The notes under the pieces were generated by a model, which searched no databases, was not told the origin of the DNA, and saw only the letters and a program-made list of their open reading frames with translations. DNA of 56,778 bases, from the NCBI RefSeq assembly GCF_020731285.1, contig NZ_JAJFOW010000041.1:1-56778 (forward strand), in the 5' to 3' direction. The stretch is from Cohnella baijiui. Its GTDB lineage: Bacteria; Bacillota; Bacilli; Paenibacillales; Paenibacillaceae. A program made the position numbers and the translations under genes. This document shows positions 52,302 to 56,778 of the stretch, in pieces (the first letter of the stretch is position 1; every line of letters begins with the position of its first letter).

Positions 52302-52958
52302 ATGAGCGCGAATCGAAAGCCCGGGGATGTCCCGAAGAAGTCGATGCGCGCCGAGTGGACCGCCCGAAGAGACGCATTGGCGCCTGCAGAGCGGGCAAGG
52401 CGGTCGGAGCTGCTGTGCGGCGTCGCAATCGAACGGGTGCTGATCCCGCTCGCGGCGTCCCGCGCCCGGCCGTTGATCGTGTGCGTTTACGCCGCCTTTC
52501 GTTCCGAAGCGGACCCGGTTCGCCTAACCGAATGGTGCTGGTCCCAGGGATACCGGACGGCGGCTCCCCGTATCCGGGAGGATGGCGGGGGAATGGAGCT
52601 GCGGCTGGTCGGGACGCGGTCGGATTGGACCGCCGGCCGTTGGGGCGTGCCGACGCCCGATCCGACCCGAACCGTCCTGCTGCCCCGGAGCGAGCGGCCG
52701 GACGTCGTATTCGTGCCGGGACTGGCATTCGACCGTCGGGGAGGCAGACTGGGCTACGGTGGCGGCTATTACGACCGGCTGCACGCGGAATTGGCTGCCG
52801 CGGGGACGGGGGGAGCCGACGGTTTGACTCAGTGGATCGGATTCGCCTATGAGATGCAGACGTCGGAGGCGCCGCTCCCGAAGGAGCCTCACGATCTGCC
52901 GCTGGACGGACTCGTCACGGACCGCGAGTGGATTTGGTTCGACAAGGAGGAGTCATGA
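52302..52958 (+). CDS. 5-formyltetrahydrofolate cyclo-ligase
   Basis: 218 residues; ATP-dependent conversion of 5-formyl-THF to methenyl-THF in folate recycling. N-terminal KSMRAEWTARRDALAP and ARPLIVCVYAAFRSEADP, then the hallmark DVVFVPGLAFDRRGGRLGYGGGYYDR with the ATP-binding GYGGGYYDR. ATG behind GGAGGCGAGC. First gene of the rightward operon; its stop overlaps the upstream of the two candidate moaC starts (ATGA). Confidence 0.92.
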   Translation: MSANRKPGDVPKKSMRAEWTARRDALAPAERARRSELLCGVAIERVLIPLAASRARPLIVCVYAAFRSEADPVRLTEWCWSQGYRTAAPRIREDGGGMELRLVGTRSDWTAGRWGVPTPDPTRTVLLPRSERPDVVFVPGLAFDRRGGRLGYGGGYYDRLHAELAAAGTGGADGLTQWIGFAYEMQTSEAPLPKEPHDLPLDGLVTDREWIWFDKEES

Positions 52959-53449
52959 TGGATACGGGCGCGGACGGCTTGACGCATTTTAACGAGCAAG
53001 GGCGCGCCGTGATGGTGGATGTCTCCGACAAGCCGGTCACGGCGCGCACGGCGGTCGCGGAGACGAGCATCCGGATGGCGCCGGAGACGCTGAGGCGCAT
53101 TCGCGAAGGCGCCGTCGCCAAAGGCGACGTGCTGGCGGTGGCGCAGGTCGCCGGCATTCAGGCGGCGAAGCGGACTTCCGATTGGATTCCGATGTGCCAT
53201 CCGCTGCCGCTTACCGGCGTAAATATTCGGTTTACGGACGACGGGACGGACACGCTTCACGTCACGGCCGAAGTCAAAACGACGGGCAAGACCGGCGTGG
53301 AGATGGAGGCGCTGACGGCGGTTTCCGCGGTCGCTCTGACCGTTTACGATATGTGCAAGGCGCTGCAGAAGGACATGGTCATCGGCCCGACGCGCCTTCG
53401 CAGCAAGACCGGCGGCAAAAACGGAGACTACGAGCTGGCCGGAGACTGA
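52958..53449 (+). CDS. moaC: cyclic pyranopterin monophosphate synthase MoaC
   Basis: 163 residues, typical MoaC length. Two adjacent ATGs (52955, 52958); AAGGAGG gives four- and seven-base spacing, so the second is preferred. Signatures: MCHPLPLTGVNI near residue 78, TGVEMEALTAVSAVALTVYDMCKA and a C-terminal KTGGKNG. Forms the pyranopterin ring in molybdenum cofactor synthesis. In Bacillus, rex follows moaC; here another cofactor gene does. Confidence 0.95.
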   Translation: MDTGADGLTHFNEQGRAVMVDVSDKPVTARTAVAETSIRMAPETLRRIREGAVAKGDVLAVAQVAGIQAAKRTSDWIPMCHPLPLTGVNIRFTDDGTDTLHVTAEVKTTGKTGVEMEALTAVSAVALTVYDMCKALQKDMVIGPTRLRSKTGGKNGDYELAGD

Positions 53450-53502
53450 CCGCTTTGAAACGAAAGGGATAGCTGGAGGCAGGGATCGGAGGGGAAAAGC
53501 GC

Positions 53503-53997
53503 ATGATTTGGAAAGTGGCGCTGTTGTCGGCAAGCGATAAAGGCTCTCGCGGCGAACGGGAGGATACGAGCGCGCAGGTCATCCGCGAGTTGGTCGAAGA
53601 GGAGCTGGGCGGAGAGATCGTCGATTACCGGGTCGTCCCGGACGAGCAGGACGAGATCCGTGCCGCGCTAATCGAGATGGCGGATTACTATCAAGCCGAT
53701 CTCGTACTCACGACCGGCGGAACCGGCCTCGGCCTTCGCGACGTGACGCCGGAGTCGACCTTGATGGTCGCGGAGCGCACGGTGCCGGGCATGGCGGAGG
53801 CGATGCGCGCAGCGGGCATGCAGCGCAACCGCCGGTCGATGCTGTTCCGCGGCGTATGCGCGATCCGCGGTCGCTCGCTTATCGTAAATCTGCCGGGCGA
53901 GCCGAAAGGCGTTCACGAGATGCTGATGGCGATCATGGATCAGCTGCCTGCGGCGTTGCTGCTCGTCAGCGGCATCGGCAAGGACCGGGATCTGTGA
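53503..53997 (+). CDS. MogA/MoaB family molybdopterin adenylyltransferase
   Basis: 164 residues. MoCF fold: VALLSASDKGSRGEREDTSAQVIREL at the start, the nucleotide-binding TTGGTGLGLRDVTPESTLMV and LIVNLPGEPKGVHEML near the end. Adenylylates molybdopterin before metal insertion. ATG behind GAGGGGAAAAG; its stop overlaps the next start (GTGA), so the two are probably co-translated. Confidence 0.92.
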   Translation: MIWKVALLSASDKGSRGEREDTSAQVIRELVEEELGGEIVDYRVVPDEQDEIRAALIEMADYYQADLVLTTGGTGLGLRDVTPESTLMVAERTVPGMAEAMRAAGMQRNRRSMLFRGVCAIRGRSLIVNLPGEPKGVHEMLMAIMDQLPAALLLVSGIGKDRDL

Positions 53998-55010
53998 GCG
54001 GCACCGTTCTGCGCGAGGTCAAAGTCGAAGACGCGGTCGGACTGGTGCTTGCCCACGACTTGACGCAGATCCTGCCCGGCACGTTCAAAGGCCGGCTGTT
54101 CCGCAAAGGCCATCGCGTCACGGAGGCGGACATTCCGAAGCTGAAGGACATCGGCAAAGAGCATTTATACGTCCTGGACCTTGGGGAAGGGGATCTGCAC
54201 GAGGACGACGCCGCGCTGCGGATGGCCGCCGCCCTCGCCGGATCCCATACGGTCTTCGGGGAGCCTCACGAAGGCAAGACCGCGATCAAGTCGGCGCTTG
54301 CGGGACCGGCTCTGTCCGTCGTCGCGAAGCCGGTCGTCGACGAGATCAACGCCCTCGGAGAGATCGCGCTCGCCACGCTCGTGGACGGCCAAGTCGTCCG
54401 CGAAGGGGAAACGGTCGCCGCCACGCGGGTCATCCCGCTGGTGGTGCCGGCGGCCAAGGTCGCCGCCGTGGAGGCGATCGCCGAGCGATACCGGGCCGCG
54501 CACGGCGGCGAAGGTCCCGTCTCCGTCCGGCCGCTTCGCAAGCTGCGGGCCGGTCTCCTCACGACGGGGACGGAGGTCTACTCCGGCCGCATCGCCGACA
54601 AGTTCGGACCGGTCGTCTCCGCCAAGCTCGAGGCGCTGGGATCCGAGGTGGCGGAGCAGCGTTTCGCGCCCGACGATCGACAAACAATTGTCAATCATAT
54701 TCACTACTTCCTGGAACAACGTTATGATATGATACTCGTGTCAGGAGGGATGTCCGTCGATCCGGATGACCGCACCCCGGGTGCGATCGCCGACGCTGGT
54801 GCCGACATCGTCAGCTACGGTACGCCGATGCTGCCGGGATCGATGCTGCTGTTCGGTTACATACGGGGCGTTCCGATCTTCGGACTGCCGGGCTGCGTCA
54901 TGCATGACCCGTTCACCTCCTTCGACGTGCTGCTGCCGAGGGTGCTGGCGGGAGACGTGATCGTTGCAGAACAAATCGCCGCAATGGGCTATGGCGGATT
55001 GCATCGCTGA
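53994..55010 (+). CDS. molybdopterin-binding protein (MoeA/MoCF-like)
   Basis: 338 residues from a GTG that overlaps the previous stop. The N-terminal half (VEDAVGLVLAHDLTQILPG, GRLFRKGHRVTEADIPKLKDIG) resembles the start of MoeA; the C-terminal MoCF domain shows LLTTGTEVYSGRIADKFGPVV, LVSGGMSVDPDDRTPGAI and IFGLPGC. It is shorter than classical MoeA and lacks its C-terminal domain, matching a common Firmicute type annotated only as molybdopterin-binding. Likely involved in cofactor insertion or sensing. Confidence 0.85.
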   Translation: MSGTVLREVKVEDAVGLVLAHDLTQILPGTFKGRLFRKGHRVTEADIPKLKDIGKEHLYVLDLGEGDLHEDDAALRMAAALAGSHTVFGEPHEGKTAIKSALAGPALSVVAKPVVDEINALGEIALATLVDGQVVREGETVAATRVIPLVVPAAKVAAVEAIAERYRAAHGGEGPVSVRPLRKLRAGLLTTGTEVYSGRIADKFGPVVSAKLEALGSEVAEQRFAPDDRQTIVNHIHYFLEQRYDMILVSGGMSVDPDDRTPGAIADAGADIVSYGTPMLPGSMLLFGYIRGVPIFGLPGCVMHDPFTSFDVLLPRVLAGDVIVAEQIAAMGYGGLHR

Positions 55011-55060
55011 TCGCCCAGACAGGCTTACTCTACTCTTCATCAGATAGGAGGCGATTATCG

Positions 55061-55300
55061 ATGGGTGGCATTGGCGCTTCGGGTATTATCTTGCTGGTTC
55101 TGATCGCTCTGTTGCTGTTCGGGCCGAACAAACTCCCCGAGCTGGGACGGGCGTTCGGCAAAACGCTGCGCGAATTCAAGAAAGGCGCGAACGACTTGAT
55201 GTCGGACGACGAGCGCGATCGTCAGGCTCGCCGAGTAGACGTGACTTCTTCCGCTCCGGAAGCGGAGACAGCCAAGTCGGAACGGCGTCTGCCGGAATAA
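55061..55300 (+). CDS. tatA: twin-arginine translocase subunit TatA
   Basis: 79 residues, ATG behind AGGAGGCG. One N-terminal span (IGASGIILLVLIALLLF), the FGPNKLPELGRAFGKTLREFKKG hinge and amphipathic helix, then a charged tail. Forms the translocation pore for folded proteins with TatC; molybdoenzymes are typical clients, which fits the adjacent cofactor genes. Confidence 0.95.
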   Translation: MGGIGASGIILLVLIALLLFGPNKLPELGRAFGKTLREFKKGANDLMSDDERDRQARRVDVTSSAPEAETAKSERRLPE

Positions 55301-55319
55301 GAGCGTCTTATACGGAAGA

Positions 55320-55344
55320 GGGCGGCTAGCTATCCGGGCCGCCC
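55320..55344 (+). terminator. intercistronic stem-loop between tatA and tatC
   Basis: GGGCGGC / GCCGCCC with an 11-base loop and no T-run. Could reduce tatC expression relative to tatA, as the complex needs more TatA. Confidence 0.5.
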
Positions 55345-55378
55345 TGCTTGCTTGTTGTACGGATATGGGAGGTCCCAC

Positions 55379-56197
55379 ATGACAGACCGTTCGGGCTCCC
55401 GGGCCCAGCTCCGCGAGAAGGACTGGATGCCCGTCATGGAGCATATCGGCGAATTGAGAAAACGAGTGATCTACGTTCTGGTCGTGTTCGTCCTCGGCGT
55501 TGTCGGAGGCCTCTTCGGCGCGGAGCCGCTGTTCGACTATTTGGTGGCCGCGGCCCCGGCCGAACGGATCGAGCTGAGCGCGTTCTCGCCCTGGGACGCG
55601 ATCGGACTTTATATGAAGTTCGCGTTTTTGATATCGTTCGTCGTCGCGATTCCGTTCGCGCTGTACCAGCTGTGGGCGTTCGTTCGCCCCGCGCTCGGCC
55701 GGAAGGAGCAAAAAGCGACGCTGCGCTACGTGCCGGGAGCGCTCGTCATGTTCCTGGCGGGCCTCGCCTTCGCCTACTACGTCGTGTTTCCGATGGCGTA
55801 TACGTTCACCGAGAACGTCACGCACAATATGGGGCTGAAGCAAACCTACGGGGTCGCGCAGTATTTTTCGTTTCTGTTCAACATCCTGGTGCCGATCTCG
55901 GTACTGTTCGAGCTGCCGATCGTCATTTTGTTCCTGACGCGGATCGGCATCCTACATCCGAACCTGCTCCGGCGGATGCGCAAGATCGCCTGGTTCACGA
56001 TGGCGGTCATCGGGACAGTCGTCACGCCGCCGGATGTCATCTCGGACTTGCTCGTCGCGGTGCCGCTCGTCATCCTGTACGAGATCAGCGTCTTCCTGTC
56101 GTCTCTCGCCTACCGCAAGCGGATGGAGCGCCAGCAGGCTTGGGAGGAAGAAGAGGAAGAAGACGAGGAGGAAGACGATCGAGCGGGAGGCAGCTGA
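55379..56197 (+). CDS. tatC: twin-arginine translocase subunit TatC
   Basis: 272 residues; ATG with GGGAGG seven bases upstream. Conserved N-terminal motif MEHIGELRKRVIYV (signal-peptide binding), six predicted spans, and the FAYYVVFPMAYTF segment after the third. The C-terminus ends in an unusually long acidic run (about 15 Glu/Asp near residue 255-268). Pairs with tatA; in Bacillus this locus continues to groES-groEL, which is not reached here. Confidence 0.95.
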   Translation: MTDRSGSRAQLREKDWMPVMEHIGELRKRVIYVLVVFVLGVVGGLFGAEPLFDYLVAAAPAERIELSAFSPWDAIGLYMKFAFLISFVVAIPFALYQLWAFVRPALGRKEQKATLRYVPGALVMFLAGLAFAYYVVFPMAYTFTENVTHNMGLKQTYGVAQYFSFLFNILVPISVLFELPIVILFLTRIGILHPNLLRRMRKIAWFTMAVIGTVVTPPDVISDLLVAVPLVILYEISVFLSSLAYRKRMERQQAWEEEEEEDEEEDDRAGGS

Positions 56198-56237
56198 TCT
56201 TAAAGGCTGCGGAAGGAAGCGGTCGTCGCAACTGTTA

Positions 56238-56269
56238 AGAAGGTCGCCTGCGGGCGGCCTTCTTTTTTT
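56238..56269 (+). terminator. rho-independent terminator after tatC
   Basis: GAAGG-t-CGCC / GGGCGGCCTTC stem with a 3-base loop followed by seven T. Confidence 0.9.
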
Positions 56270-56270
56270 G

Positions 56271-56368
56271 GTCAAACAGAATGTATAAGTTTTAGCCCAA
56301 TCCATTTCTGTATGATCTCCGATATAAACGTGCCGCCGTCGGGGAAGAGGGCAAAGCCGTTTTTACTT
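56271..56368. repeat. two-hairpin dispersed repeat, copy 2
   Basis: Same order as at 29426: CAGAATGTATAAGT, CCATTTCTGTATGA, CTCCGATA, AACGTGCCGCC and CCGTTTTTACTTG. The second hairpin core has diverged here. Confidence 0.75.
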
Positions 56369-56412
56369 GACGGATCAGAAAGATAAGCTCATCTATCCTT
56401 CACGAATCCTTC

Positions 56413-56460
56413 TCCGAAAAAAAACGTGCCGCCATCTTCCTTGAAGACGGCGGAGCCGGG
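56413..56460. repeat. second-hairpin fragment of the same repeat, copy 3
   Basis: CTCCGA followed by an A-run, then CGTGCCGCCATCTTCC and TTGAAGACGG, nearly identical to 29472-29515, without the first hairpin. Confidence 0.7.
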
Positions 56461-56464
56461 TAGG

Positions 56465-56778
56465 CAGCCTCATAAGGTTGTAACGGGGCCCGGGAGTCAG
56501 CAGCGCGGTTTTCAATGCGGCTTCATTGACGACATCAATTGACGATCGTTCCACTCATGACGGCTCCCCCGGACGCGTGGTAATCTGCGAGGCCGGTTTC
56601 GAATAAAATCAGTTGGGTCTTGGTGCAAATTCGCCGGATTCCAGCCGATGGTTCGCCACTGGTGTATGCCATTTGGTCTTGTTTGCGCTCGGTTCGGGTC
56701 GCTCAGTAAAATAGTTGCATTCATACATCTATTTAGGGTCATTTCGGGAGGGTGGAGCGGTTTACTTGTAAAAGTACA
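56465..56778 (-). repeat. long dispersed repeat, copy 2, with 22-bp palindrome
   Basis: Reverse-complement copy of 38952-39227, carrying the pseudo-palindrome at 56711-56732 and part of another at the window end (56760-56778). Nothing resembling a gene is seen after tatC. Confidence 0.75.

Overview
The window looks like about 57 kb of chromosome from a GC-rich member of the Paenibacillaceae (Paenibacillus/Cohnella-like Firmicute). Three things point there: strong GGAGG ribosome-binding sites with frequent GTG/TTG starts, T-box leaders, and the gene block tsaE-tsaB-rimI-tsaD / ABC-F / moaC / tatA-tatC, which resembles ydiBCDE-ydiF-moaC-tatAy-tatCy of Bacillus. Carbohydrate ABC importers that lack their own ATPase also fit. 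No phage, insertion sequence, tRNA or rRNA was seen.

Layout. Positions 1-207: 25-bp tandem repeats. 0.2-17.7 kb: a creatininase-family gene, nanE, and a long glycan-uptake operon. The operon holds a lipoprotein solute-binding protein, a 983-residue solute-binding protein fused to carbohydrate-binding-like domains, two separate permease pairs, an NHL/TPR/Yip1 membrane protein, a DUF5696-like anchored protein, and a secreted protein with two copies of an alpha/alpha-toroid domain. 18.0-22.4 kb: secreted metallophosphoesterase, a DUF4434-FN3-discoidin-like protein and a secreted unknown. 22.7-28.3 kb: MocR regulator divergent from an EamA exporter, an epimerase, an MFS exporter beside a decayed TetR remnant, and a YjjG-like phosphatase. 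28.5-38.6 kb: a second carbohydrate locus that looks less GC-rich by eye, with AraC, a DUF4965/glutaminase-A-like protein, a GxGYxYP protein, a GntR-LacI type regulator, two permeases and a binding protein. 39.3-43.5 kb: a phosphatase followed by four genes built from GyrI-like, VOC and pentapeptide-repeat domains. 43.7-46.5 kb: tRNA t6A genes tsaE, tsaB, rimI, tsaD. 46.5-49.0 kb: leuA behind two consecutive leucine-type T-boxes. 49.0-50.1 kb: a cluster of DnaA-box-like 9-mers followed by twelve ~50-bp tandem repeats. 50.2-56.2 kb: ABC-F protein, 5-formyl-THF cyclo-ligase, moaC, moaB/mog, a molybdopterin-binding protein, tatA and tatC. 56.2-56.8 kb: terminator and dispersed repeats.

The first and third carbohydrate clusters look like import-plus-degradation systems for unidentified glycans. 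Both lack an ATPase, so they probably borrow a shared MsmX-type ATPase. The most unusual items are the first operon (NHL/TPR/Yip1 plus DUF5696 plus fused binding protein), the tandem T-boxes, the DnaA-box/satellite region inserted inside a normally conserved gene block, the GyrI/VOC/pentapeptide operon, and at least four families of intergenic palindromic repeats. All calls come from reading sequence and translations; no database search was possible.
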